Assembly: GCA_944472135.2 (NCBI GenBank)
Contig: OX235265.1
Location: 58,229,112 to 58,293,111 of the forward strand
From: Trichobilharzia regenti
Taxonomy: Eukaryota > Platyhelminthes > Trematoda > Strigeidida > Schistosomatidae
DNA length: 64,000 nt
Reading direction: 5' to 3'
Shown: positions 1 through 9,989 of the stretch, piece by piece
How positions within the stretch are numbered: the stretch's first letter is position 1
Layout of the letters: each line of letters opens with the position of its first letter
Program-made: the position numbers and the translations under genes
Notes under the pieces: generated by a model
Databases searched by the model: none
The model's input: only the letters and a program-made list of their open reading frames with translations
Told to the model about the DNA's origin: nothing

Positions 1-1
1 G

Positions 2-409
2 AGATTACAAGCAAACCAGTAGTGGATACTGGGTATCTACGACACGACACTGCGCAAAGGGTATATAGAAGCGATTCCCAATCGCAGTGCAGCAGTATAA
101 GTGCCTATTATTAAGCGTTTGGTGTTGCCGGGGACGACTATTCATACAGATGAATGGAGCGGATACCGTCAATTATCGAATCATGGGTACATTCATCATG
201 TTGTTAATCATACGGACGGTCTCCGGAATCATTTAGATGGAACCCACACCAGTTCCATTGAAAGTTTTAGGAGTCGTCTAAAAAGACGTATAAGAGCGGT
301 TAATGGATCGAGAAATCCCATGATTTACAGTTACCTGGATGAATTTATGTACCGAAACTGGTTTCATACGACTATGAAGACTCCCATGAGAAACTGGGAG
401 GTTTTTTGA
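2..409 (+). pseudogene. Merlin-type (IS1016/ISXO2-like) DDE transposase, C-terminal relic
   Basis: The frame starting at base 2 gives the C-terminal half of a Merlin/ISXO2-type transposase. GIYDTT is followed by a second catalytic block HTDEWSGY (about 137-160), then the HLDGTHTSSIESF block that should supply the third acidic residue, and RNWF near the end. The family cuts and pastes DNA transposons and is known from schistosomes. The frame is broken by a TAG at 20-22 and a TAA at 98-100. The N-terminal part lies outside the window, so this copy is dead. The stop is at 407-409. I could not place a terminal inverted repeat downstream. Confidence 0.85.
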
Positions 410-600
410 GACATATACGCGAGCGCCATCCTTTGTAACTGTTTATTATGATTGCATTACTTATATATAAACCGTTTTTTACAATTATGCGCCTTCCATT
501 TTGAGCCTTCTCATTGGCCGAAGTTGTCCCTGTCAAGGTCATTTTTGCGTTAACAGGTCGTTTCGGTTTGGGCCGCTATTCTTTAGAGTCACCCAGATAT
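410..600. other. Unassigned spacer
   Basis: No coding or repeat identity recognised. It may hold the 3' flank and terminal repeat of the Merlin element. It ends at a short motif (about 601-633) that recurs before LTR-like sequence at 3780 and 31910. Confidence 0.3.
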
Positions 601-992
601 CGATAAAAATATACCCACGTTACGGGGAGAGATTGTAACGTCCGATCAGAATCGCGCGCTTGGAAGTCACACAATTATTTAACACGAATATATGTACAAT
701 CAACACATCAAATGTTGTGGATTCTGGCATGACAAACTACCCTTGAAGAACTGTAGGACTTACAGCAGTACGCCTAAATTCCTTCTCAGGTTGATGATAC
801 AAGTGGAAGTCGTCCGGACACAAACAGAATTACCAACAGCTAGATGACAAATGATATAAATTCAGTATATACAACATGAACATATGTACAAAATCACACA
901 CCAAGCACATTGGACTGCTCATTGATGCGCTACCCTTTGAAGAATTGTAGGACTTACAGCAGTACGCCTACAACCCGTCTCAGGTTGACGCT
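601..992 (-). repeat. BEL/Pao 3' UTR and LTR (U3) remnant, copy A
   Basis: From 778 this is nearly identical to 5064-5278 and 33196-33410. From about 661 to 777 it matches 4943-5063 only at roughly 80%. It contains two diverged copies of a roughly 200-bp unit (motifs TACATATGTTC and a GTCCGGAC block). It is the minus-strand 3' end of the element whose ORFs lie at 993-2144. The first 60 bases match the sequence before the plus-oriented LTR at 3812. Confidence 0.6.
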
Positions 993-2144
993 CTAGGTTG
1001 GAAGATCGTCGCAGAGTTCATTTGCTGACTTCCTTCTATCAGCTATATCCTCAAGTCTGAACGGCAACACGCTCATGTCATTGTATCGTAGAATATAGAT
1101 GACGAACAAACATACGACGTATCTGGTCAACCAAGCGTAGACACAGAGTAATTTACACCAAAGATGATAGCATTCAAATAGTAACTTGAAACAAGAAATG
1201 CCTTTATTCGTGGAAGTTAATTTAACAATTACTCTCCCGTTTACACTTGGCTTATCCTCATTAAACTGACTAATATCTTTCGCCTTTTCAAATGCACCAA
1301 TACTATCAAAATAATTGCAGAAGATACTTGAGTTGATGGGCGTCTTTTCCATTGTGGATGACAACACCAACGACGACTGAGTTACACAAGTTGATGAACT
1401 TAGCGGTGGATCAGAAGCTGTTGTTGTTCGGCTTTCAGAAATTTGTCTACCTGCAAGACCACCACCACTGCTGTCTCTTACTATCAGCTCAGGTTTAGCA
1501 CTAGCATCTGATGATAGGTGGGCTACATGCTGATCACTCACACTGACGGTCTCACAAGTATGTATGCCTTCTGCAACTGCATCTGCATTTATTTCTACTT
1601 CACGTTGTAGTTGTACAGAATCTTTAATTAACTTAGCAGTAGTAGGCATATCCCTCATCTCATCATGAACAGCCAAAGACAAATGTGAAGTATCATGATC
1701 ATTATCACAAATATTCAATTTACCATCATCTATCTGGTCGACTTCATCATTTTCAAACTCTTTATTAACAGCAGTAGACAATTTTGGTTCCTCCCCACAA
1801 ATCCTCAAAGGTTATATATCTTCACTCTGACTAGTAATACCTTGTAAACTTGTGGAGTAAGAACTGCACTCTGAAGCAGTAACTCTATTCTGTGACACTC
1901 TATTCAACAATGGCTTACCAGTTGCAACTACAGACTTCTTCACAGCACCGTTATCGTCACACAATTCGGAGTCAGACCTGGAGTTTACATTTAGTTTATC
2001 ATCGCACTTGCTCACTGGTTCACAGTTCACCTTTGTATGCACCTCTTGAACACGTGTAAACCACAACCGTGTTTGTCATGCATCTTGTAACTTATCTGTT
2101 GAGGATGTACTACGAAACCTGTTACACTCACTAGGTCTATATGC
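993..2144 (-). pseudogene. Non-autonomous BEL/Pao polyprotein, copy A (3' part)
   Basis: Two ORFs, 993-1808 (271 codons) and 1812-2066 (84 codons), lie in one frame and are separated by a TAA. A TGA separates them from a further gag tail up to 2144. The first about 195 residues of the 271-residue ORF are hydrophilic, rich in Ser and Asp/Glu, and not recognised. The last about 70 (AWLTRYVVCLF, FRLEDIADRR) match the pre-integrase region of the plus-strand BEL element (AWLTRYVTYLK, LRVEDIRNAE at 14900-15010). Protease, RT, RNase H and integrase are absent. The 271-residue product is identical in copies A and B. At 2140-2144 the sequence switches to LINE ORF1. Confidence 0.7.
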
Positions 2145-3353
2145 CTGCCCGTCGGGCTTCGACTTATTTTTAGGGTGCCCAGACATATAGCGTCTGTTGT
2201 GTCTATCGGACGAAGACTTGTTTGATGTTGGATGAATCGGCGGATTACCTCTCTTTTCATTGACGTTAGATTTATGGCGGTATGAAGGCTTATTCTGCTT
2301 CCCTTGTTTAGTGCTATGATTGGGGTCGCTTAAGTTAATGTTATCTGGTTCGCTGCTGAGAAACCTATCAGTGATGTGTTTGAGTACAGGTATTCTGGAT
2401 GGCAGGGTTATTTTACTTCGTTTTGTATGCTCACTAATCTGAGTGCTGCTCGGGGAGGATATGCTTAATGCTACATGCTCGAGCTTAGTCTTTTGCTTAA
2501 CGTTGGTAGTGGTATTAGCGGCTGATGGTGATGTGGCTAGCGAGCATAACTCTGAAGATGCATCTAAGTCTATGACCGTAGTTGCTTCATCGTTGAGTTT
2601 ACTAGGTAAATTTTTATTATTTAAGAGTATTTCATGTATGTCTGTACCATTAGGTTTACTCAAGTTTAAGGCGAAAGAGTCTTCTATAGGACATTCTGCT
2701 GTTACGTAAGTTTTTGCGACACTTGGTACACTTGCGCGGCTACGTCTTTGACATGGCGTTAGGTCATGGGCAAGTTTAATATTACCATAAGGTGTGGATG
2801 AACTAATTAACTTATTTGACGACTGAAATTTCCTAGCATCATTAGGACTACTGAATTTAAACAGCACAGGGCAAGTATACTTTCCTGATTTTTTCCTGAG
2901 TCTGATTAGGTGGCAATTCGCTGATGGCATGCCACACGCTTGGAGACATGTCACTTTGATTTTGTCCAGAGGCGTCCGATCAGGCAGATTGTAAGCGAGA
3001 ACGTTGTACGAGGACATGATTCGTTTAGTAACTTCACTGGCTATAAAGTCTAACATACGCTCAGATTTCAGCAGACTTTCCGGATTAGCATCATGAGTTG
3101 GGTTACAAAGAAGCAGTAGTGGCTTAATGGTGTTTATATTCTCATTTAATTCCTTCACAGAGTTTCCTAGAAATATAAGGTCCAACTTATTTTGTTCAGC
3201 AGTTGCATATACCTCTGACAACAAGTCGGGAACAATGACTTCGGGGACATTGTTGAGGCTACGCGGAACGCACAGTGATGTACGTATCTTCTTAGCTGAG
3301 TGACCCAAACTATTCTTACGTATGGAAAGTACTCGTTTATTACGTTGTGCCAT
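2076..3353 (-). pseudogene. CR1-type LINE ORF1 fused in frame to BEL/Pao gag tail
   Basis: Residues 1 to about 402 are LINE ORF1, nearly identical to the intact ORF1 at 29984-31483. They include a basic N-terminus, a probable coiled-coil stretch, and an RRM-like middle (NVLAYNLPDR, CPVLFKF, IKLAHDLTP) as in CR1/L1-type nucleic-acid-binding ORF1 proteins. At 2144/2145 the frame runs without a break into the last about 23 residues of the BEL/Pao gag (RPSECNRF, DKLQDA). The other LINE copy continues for about 97 different residues. The ORF is open for 425 codons. Whether the fused protein is made is unknown. Confidence 0.75.
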
Positions 3354-3790
3354 TGCTGAAAACTAATCAATATGGTTTAAAGTTAAAGCCGAGCTAAATC
3401 GAAAACGGGTATATGGAAAAATAGTATATCGAGTGGATATACAGATTAAGTACTACTATGGATACCGTATGGAATTTTATTGCTTATAAATAAACAATAA
3501 ATTTACAAAGTACTAAAAAGTAAGATACAGAGTATATAGAAACCAATTATCCTGTAAATTGATCCTGGTATGTAAACCAAAAAATGATGAACTTCTCTAC
3601 AGTTTTCTTTTCTGTGACGTTGTTCTAAAGTTACAATAAGGAGGATGAGCCCTGCGAAAGAGTGGATCCAAACTTGATAACTGGCGGTGATATATCTGCA
3701 GAATTGGAAGCTAGAGTAGCAGCCAATATAAGTTATAGTTGAGCAGTGGTATAATATCCACTACAATATTCCAGAAATTGACAAAAATAT
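2140..3790 (-). mobile_element. CR1-type LINE, 5' end only (copy A)
   Basis: 5' UTR (about 3354-3790) and most of ORF1 of an SR1/Perere-like LINE. It lies at a constant offset of 28130 bases from 30270-31920 and differs by only scattered substitutions. ORF2 is missing, because the sequence is joined at 2140-2144 to BEL/Pao sequence. The exact 5' end of the LINE is not resolvable. Similarity to copy C continues unbroken into the adjoining LTR. Confidence 0.7.
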
Positions 3791-3811
3791 ATCCACGTTA
3801 TGGGGAGAGAT

Positions 3812-4905
3812 TGTAACGTCCGATCAGAATCGCGCGCTTATGTGCCAGTGTTGTACATATGTTCATGTTGTATATACTGAATTTATATCATCTGTCATCT
3901 AGCTGTTGGTAATTCTGTTTGTGTCCGGACGACTTCCACTTGTATCATCAACCTGAGAAGGAATGTAGGCGTACTGGTGTAAGTCCTGCAGTTCTTTAAA
4001 GGCATTTCATCAAGACATGATCCGCGAGGTTATATGTACTGTTTGTGTATACGACTGATGTGTCTTCCCAATTTGTGATTTTGGATCAGTTGTGTTTACT
4101 CGTTGTATTCGTGCCTTGGTTTTACTGCATAATTTTGTTAAAATTTTCGTCGTGATTACTTCTGAAGTTGTTCCCATTCTTCTACATCCGTGAATGAATT
4201 GATTGATGTTAAGGACAGCAGATGGGTCGTATACGCCGAGGAGGCTAGGCTATTGCTGAGAATGAAATGCACACGGAGATAATTGTTAGCTGTGGTCCCA
4301 CACGCCGGGGAGCGGGAATGTAGACGACTGAGGCTCGCATACGTCACCGTTACTAGAATTGAGGCAGAATGAGTGACAAGCGGTTTCAGTGGTAATTGGT
4401 AGTGAGTAATTAAGAGGATGTGCGAGGAGTATCATGAGGTGGTGCTCTGGTCACGTTGCATTCTGCAAGAGTCATTCTAGCGAGTGGCGATTGTGTTGCA
4501 AGAGGATGCCTTTAACTGAAAGGCGCAGGTCGTCATTGATGTGTGAGATTGTGCTGTGGGTATGCTTGTGGTGTGTTGACATTTCTGCTTGTTTTCCACT
4601 TCAGCTCTGTCCGTGTGACCCAGGTTCTCGCAATGGCATCAAAGTCACCGTGTATTGGTCGTGATGAAAAAAAGAGATGGATCCTTTTTGCCAGGGAGTG
4701 TCAATGTAGTTGAAGATTGAACGATCAATTCATGGTCGTTTGCTCAAAACCAACTTCCCCATTTTTCGCGGAGGCATCAATACACCAGTCACCGTCTCAT
4801 CGGTCGCCGTTCAGAAAGAAGTCAGGAGACAACTGTCAGGAGTATTATTGTGATGTAATATTTTTTCATAGAACATAATAGTAAGGTTGGATTGTAAGTT
4901 GTGGA
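3812..4905 (+). repeat. Plus-oriented BEL/Pao LTR-like segment (copy A/B block)
   Basis: It begins TGTAACGTCC and runs through the U3-like motifs TACATATGTTC and GTCCGGACGACTTCC. It includes about 700 bases seen only here and at 32100-32840. At 4706-4850 it reaches the block GAACGATCAATTCATGG that also forms the plus-strand element's 5' LTR (10941-11085) and, inverted, 7990-8060 and 35830-35890. The small ORFs inside (4156-4347, 4434-4664) show no family signature and I do not call them genes. The segment is head-to-head with the minus-oriented U3 at 4906-5278. Confidence 0.55.
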
Positions 4906-5278
4906 ATATCCAGACACAAACAAGATTAATCAATAATTACAATATTCGGAACCCACACAATTATTGAACAAGAACATATGTACAATCAGTGCATCCAATA
5001 TTGTGGATTCTGCTTTGAGGAACTACCTTTAAAGAACTGCAGGACGTACGCTACTACGCCTACATTCCTTCTCAGGTTGATGATACAAGTGGAAGTCGTC
5101 CGGACACAAACAGAATTACCAACAGCTAGATGACAGATGATATAAATTCAGTATATACAACATGAACATATGTACAAAATCACACACCAAGCACATTGGA
5201 CTGCTCATTGATGCGCTACCCTTTGAAGAATTGTAGGACTTACAGCAGTACGCCTACAACCCGTCTCAGGTTGACGCT

Positions 5279-7245
5279 CTAGGTTGGAAGATCGTCGCAG
5301 AGTTCATTTGCTGACTTCCTTCTATCAGCTATATCCTCAAGTCTGAACGGCAACACGCTCATGTCATTGTATCGTAGAATATAGATGACGAACAAACATA
5401 CGACGTATCTGGTCAACCAAGCGTAGACACAGAGTAATTTACACCAAAGATGATAGCATTCAAATAGTAACTTGAAACAAGAAATGCCTTTATTCGTGGA
5501 AGTTAATTTAACAATTACTCTCCCGTTTACACTTGGCTTATCCTCATTAAACTGACTAATATCTTTCGCCTTTTCAAATGCACCAATACTATCAAAATAA
5601 TTGCAGAAGATACTTGAGTTGATGGGCGTCTTTTCCATTGTGGATGACAACACCAACGACGACTGAGTTACACAAGTTGATGAACTTAGCGGTGGATCAG
5701 AAGCTGTTGTTGTTCGGCTTTCAGAAATTTGTCTACCTGCAAGACCACCACCACTGCTGTCTCTTACTATCAGCTCAGGTTTAGCACTAGCATCTGATGA
5801 TAGGTGGGCTACATGCTGATCACTCACACTGACGGTCTCACAAGTATGTATGCCTTCTGCAACTGCATCTGCATTTATTTCTACTTCACGTTGTAGTTGT
5901 ACAGAATCTTTAATTAACTTAGCAGTAGTAGGCATATCCCTCATCTCATCATGAACAGCCAAAGACAAATGTGAAGTATCATGATCATTATCACAAATAT
6001 TCAATTTACCATCATCTATCTGGTCGACTTCATCATTTTCAAACTCTTTATTAACAGCAGTAGACAATTTTGGTTCCTCCCCACAAATCCTCAAAGGTTA
6101 TATATCTTCACTCTGACTAGTAATACCTTGTAAACTTGTGGAGTAAGAACTGCACTCTGAAGCAGTAACTCTATTCTGTGACACTCTATTCAACAATGGC
6201 TTACCAGTTGCAACTACAGACTTCTTCACAGCACCGTTATCGTCACACAATTCGGAGTCAGACCTGGAGTTTACATTTAGTTTATCATCGCACTTGCTCA
6301 CTGGTTCACAGTTCACCTTTGTATGCACCTCTTGAACACGTGTAAACCACAACCGTGTTTGTCATGCATCTTGTAACTTATCTGTTGAGGATGTAATACG
6401 AAACCTGTTACACTCACTAGGTCTATATGCATTACTAGACATCATGTAGCCTTCTCGATATCCACCTCTCTGAGGATTTTTCGTCATCAATGATTGCGTT
6501 TTACATTCAGACTACTCTATTCTAGGTGTGAGATAAATTATACTGGCAAACTTGCTCATAGATTGATTGACAATATCTTTCGATAGTTTAGGATATCATC
6601 AAATTTTGGCTCGATACCCTCATCCTCCATATGGGAGCTTATCTTCACCCACTTCCTTTGCAGTCGAGTAGGTATGCGTCTCGCTATTTCTTCTTAGACT
6701 GAGCTTGAGCTCAGATCACTCATGCAATTCATCGAAATCAACGTATCCTTATAAGTCATAAGATTATGCAAAAACTCAGTAAGTGCCTTGAAGTCATCTT
6801 GTAGTTGACTGCCGTTACCTTTGACAGCTTCGAATACGTTCCTTACAATCACACAAGGTCTTCCAAACCTTTGACGTAATATGCTCATAGCCTCAGCGTA
6901 TCCCTCTTTAGGGGGCATGAGCTTACAGCACTGTATAGCTCTTGAAGCAACTCCAGTGCCGTACCTCATCAAATACATCAATTTCAATTCATCACTTAAT
7001 AAAAAACTACTCAGCGTAATCTCAAACTCCTTTACAAATTGTAAATAATCAACCGGGTTTCCATCGAAACACCATGGTTCAAATTTAGGGAGTTTGATGT
7101 TCCTATTATCCCTGGATGGCGAAACAGTAACATCAACCATGTCAGGCTTAACATCAGACACATCGTTGCAAGTAACAGACAAGTCACCATGACTTACTTT
7201 CCTGTTTGCATCCAAGACGCTCTGTCCCTTCTTTGACCCAGGCAT
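5279..7245 (-). pseudogene. BEL/Pao gag plus unidentified ORF, copy B
   Basis: Gag starts at 7245 (MPGSKKGQ). It has the BEL/Pao gag core KLPKFEP.CFDGNPVDYLQF and LRQRFGRP, and stops at 6694 after 183 codons. That protein is identical to the gag at 11457-12008 on the other strand, premature stop included. Downstream, 6353-6690 is frame-shifted gag tail. 6098-6352 (84 codons) and 5279-6094 (271 codons) repeat copy A exactly at the protein level, with the same TAA between them and the same TGA before them. The last residues (CDDLPT) align with the end of BEL pol (LEDFAN at 22252-22266). Confidence 0.7.
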
Positions 7246-7572
7246 TGTTGAACTTGGCCCAATTCCAAAAACGTTCCAGATATTGCTTGTTCAAAGAAGA
7301 TTTGGCCGGCACCAGGAAAGATGAATGGTGACTATCCAAACTGTCACCAACTGTCCAAAACCGTCAAAAACTGACGTCGTACCGTCAGAAACTGTCAGCC
7401 ACGTCTCGTAAACCGTTGATGCCCAGCTCTTGCTACACTGGGCCTCACGCTGTTCCTTGAAGTTTCTCAGAAACGCTTAGTACGAACGGACGCAAAAACC
7501 AAAACACCGATTGGCGACTCGAGGATTCTTTATTGTTACACCAACATACAAATAATGTATTACTAAGGTCTG
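7246..7572 (-). repeat. BEL/Pao leader and LTR end, copy B
   Basis: Untranslated leader and LTR of copy B, nearly identical in inverse orientation to 11155-11456. The leader contains a short degenerate array of GAC(A/G)GT motifs about every 10-12 bases (7325-7400). An AATAAA-type signal sits in the LTR part. Confidence 0.6.
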
Positions 7573-7892
7573 AGGGATCTCTGTGAGCGAACCAATCGGG
7601 AACCGATTGTGAAACAAATAGTCAGAAATAAATGGAGATGGATTGGCCATACGCTGAGGAAACCATGAAGTGACATCACTAGACAAGCCATCGCTCGAGT
7701 GGAACCCGAAAGGGAGGCGGCGAGTTGGTCGTCCAAGGGTGACTTGGAGGAGGTCATGCGAGGAGGAGATGAAAGCATGTGGACAGACCTGGAGCAGGGT
7801 GAAAAAGTTGTCAGAAAACCGAAGGCAATGGAGGTGCGCAGCTGAAGCCCTATGTTCCTCTAGGAACTAAAGGATACAATAATAATAATAAA
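7573..7892 (+). mobile_element. 5'-truncated RTE-type LINE insertion with 8-bp target duplication
   Basis: Only the RTE C-terminus is present: WRWIGHTLR in one frame, then GRRRVGRPRVTWRR and WRCAAEALC (7670-7870). A 3' end GAAGCCCTATGTTCC and an AATAATAAT tail follow. The direct repeat AAGGTCTG flanks the insert at 7565-7572 and 7893-7900. Copies C (35710) and the plus element (11125) show the uninterrupted LTR sequence. The insertion therefore postdates the LTR. Confidence 0.85.
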
Positions 7893-8079
7893 AAGGTCTG
7901 TGAACAAATAGTACAATAATAAATCACAATATTACTTCTGACGGTTGTCTACTGACTTCTTTCTGAACAGCGACCGATGAGACGATGACTGGTGTATTGA
8001 TGCCTCCGCGAAAATTGGGGAAGTTGGTTTTGAGCAAACGACCATGAATTGATAGTTCAATCTTCCACTACATTGACAT
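7893..8079 (-). repeat. Remainder of copy B 5' LTR
   Basis: Continues the LTR beyond the RTE insert. It is inverse to 10941-11120, with the GAACGATCAA/CATGGTCGTTTGC block degraded at 8040-8065. Similarity to other copies stops at about 8070. Confidence 0.6.
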
Positions 8080-8387
8080 TGGCATATTTTCAACAGTTTA
8101 AATTGTTGAATTATTGTACAAGCTGTCAGAACATGCTCGTATAAATGTGACATTGTAAGCTTTTGACTAAGGTCACCATCAAGTTTGAGTGACAACCCAA
8201 GCTGCGTTCCATCGTCTGCTGATAATTGCGGCCAATCGATAAACAACACATCGTTCATGTAAATGCTCAACTTATGTGAATAAAGTATTATAATATGTTT
8301 GTGTAAGTGCTTTGCTCTCACGTGATCAACAGCTTTTTTGGGAAGAGAAGAACGTTCTGGCAAGCTGCTTAATGGCATAAAACGCAA
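8080..8387 (-). other. Unidentified ORF segment, possible captured host exon
   Basis: A minus-strand ORF enters from the LTR at 7932 and extends to 8387. The part outside the LTR reads like conserved globular protein: DWPQLSADDGTQLGLSLKLD, then LTMSHLYEHVLTACTIIQ. The alternation of hydrophobic strands followed by an amphipathic helix resembles a COMM-type domain, but only weakly. It matches none of the retroelement proteins here. It could be an exon carried or stranded among repeats. Low confidence in any function. Confidence 0.3.
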
Positions 8388-8389
8388 TT

Positions 8390-9064
8390 ATGGATAATGC
8401 GTCGTTGAAAGTACATTCACCAGATTAACACAAGAGGGAGCTACAGAGTGCTTGGTATGCTGGTATACATTCACAATGTTCAACGCTAACCATATTGGCC
8501 TGAGACATTTTCGATGGAAATATAGTTGTTCTCAAACTTGAGTGCTGCTGATGTGTTTTTTTACCAGAGCGACGAACTTTTAAGCTAGCGAAGAGAACGA
8601 ATGAAAAGAGTATGTCTTGGCTTTATCAAAGGCCCAGTGAGTTAAAATAAAATAGAGTGTAATAGCAATTAGATAAAAGGATTATCGTGAAGTATACAAG
8701 TGATTTTTCCTAGGGACGTGGCTCGAAAGATTTAAACGCGTAGGATGCACTGACCTTAAAGATGTCTGGGGCCTATAGAGTAGCATCTTGATAAGAAGCT
8801 GATCAGGCTTGTAGATGCTGGGAGCACAACCATCTTCTTAATAATTTAGATCTACGTAATCATTATTGTCTTTGAATTTAATTTTTCGTATAATGACGAT
8901 CTGAACTCATGCTTAGCTCTCAAACTGTCGAAAATGTACCTTGCTGTCCAACAAATCGGGGCGATTCATATTTGTGATTACTACCATATCTAATGATAAG
9001 CATGCTGGGTGTGAACAAGAGTACGATTCCGCACCAGTTCCTGCAATGGCCTATTTCGTCAATC
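8390..9064. other. No recognisable feature
   Basis: No ORF or repeat identity seen. Possibly old retroelement sequence decayed past recognition. Confidence 0.3.
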
Positions 9065-9250
9065 CTATGGAATTTGGATATTACAGCCTCTCCTCAACTT
9101 GCTAAGTGCCAATCGTTCCTTCTGAACCTTTTGCAATGGTTTATTGTACATATATGCGGAGGTCTCTGGTTCCGCTCCCGGTACCTTAGAATGAATTCCG
9201 TTCAGCCCCACTGCCTTTTCCATTTTTAGTCCACTGACAGTAATTAGCAA
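9065..9250 (-). pseudogene. RTE-type reverse transcriptase relic
   Basis: The motif LKMEKAVGLNGIHSKV corresponds to the LK.GKAAGPDGIPPE block at the start of RTE reverse transcriptase. The intact-looking equivalent in this window is at about 37300-37370 (LKSGKAAGRDGTPSE). Roughly 60 residues survive and they are heavily substituted. Nothing of the endonuclease is seen nearby. Confidence 0.55.
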
Positions 9251-9980
9251 GGCATTTTGCCACCCACCAATGTTTTTGACAACGAACGATATTCTTTAAC
9301 ACTGGGTCGTTGCAAACCAACAAGGACAAGGCTGAAGTGGAAATCAAAGCAAAAAGGACAAACGTAGCCGTAGCAGGCAGCCATTACACTGCAGTATGTA
9401 TACATTAGTCGACATCAATAACAAAAACAACCAGAATACAGATCAGTGACTTCACATGCCATTAGATTGTTTCTTCAACTTTATGTCTTCCAGACACCTG
9501 GTAGACTCTGTCTACCACGACGGATGAGCGTGAATGTCATGACTACCTACCCTGGCACTCTCAACAGAACAACCTCTTGCGTCTCCAGCACCAAAGATCA
9601 CAGTGGCCGGTCGTTTATTATTCTGTCTAGATCGGAATAACAGTGATGCACCCAAGAAGCCTCCAGGTGTCGAGTAGGAAAACGGTCCCGAACCGGAAAG
9701 CCTGCTGACGGCCAACAAACAACTTATTCTTGCCCATGTGAACACTGGACGCCCTTTAGTTTCCATGGTCTTACATTCAACTCAGCCTTCCCAGAGTGTC
9801 TAACCCTATTCTATGACTGACTTCGCTATCATTACAAATGCAACAGATTTCAAAGGACTTCGGAAGTAAACACGATAAAATTCCACCAAAATTCACTTGA
9901 GAAAAAAGTGAAATAATAACCAGATAACAGTTTCAACTTGTGCCACGATTCCCGTGCATACACAGGCAGCACACCTAATC
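9251..9980. other. Degenerate sequence, no clear identity
   Basis: Small overlapping ORFs on both strands with no family motif. It may be the 5' part of the CR1-type relic that becomes recognisable after 9990. Confidence 0.3.
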
Positions 9981-9989
9981 CATGAAAAA

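Larger units (their letters stand above)
4906..8079 (-). mobile_element. Non-autonomous BEL/Pao element, copy B
   Basis: Minus-strand element. The U3-like 3' end is at 4906-5278, polyprotein remnants at 5279-7245, leader at 7246-7480, and 5' LTR material at about 7480-8079, the LTR interrupted by an RTE fragment (7573-7892). It lacks all enzymatic pol domains. 5279-6430 matches copy A at offset 4286 and 4906-7560 matches copy C at offset about 28132. Its 5' half (about 6615-7560) instead matches the plus-strand element at 11150-12093. Confidence 0.7.

Noticed and set aside
4434..4664. Cysteine-rich 76-residue protein, also at 32564-32794
   Set aside because: It lies within LTR-like sequence, and differences between the two copies do not favour protein conservation.
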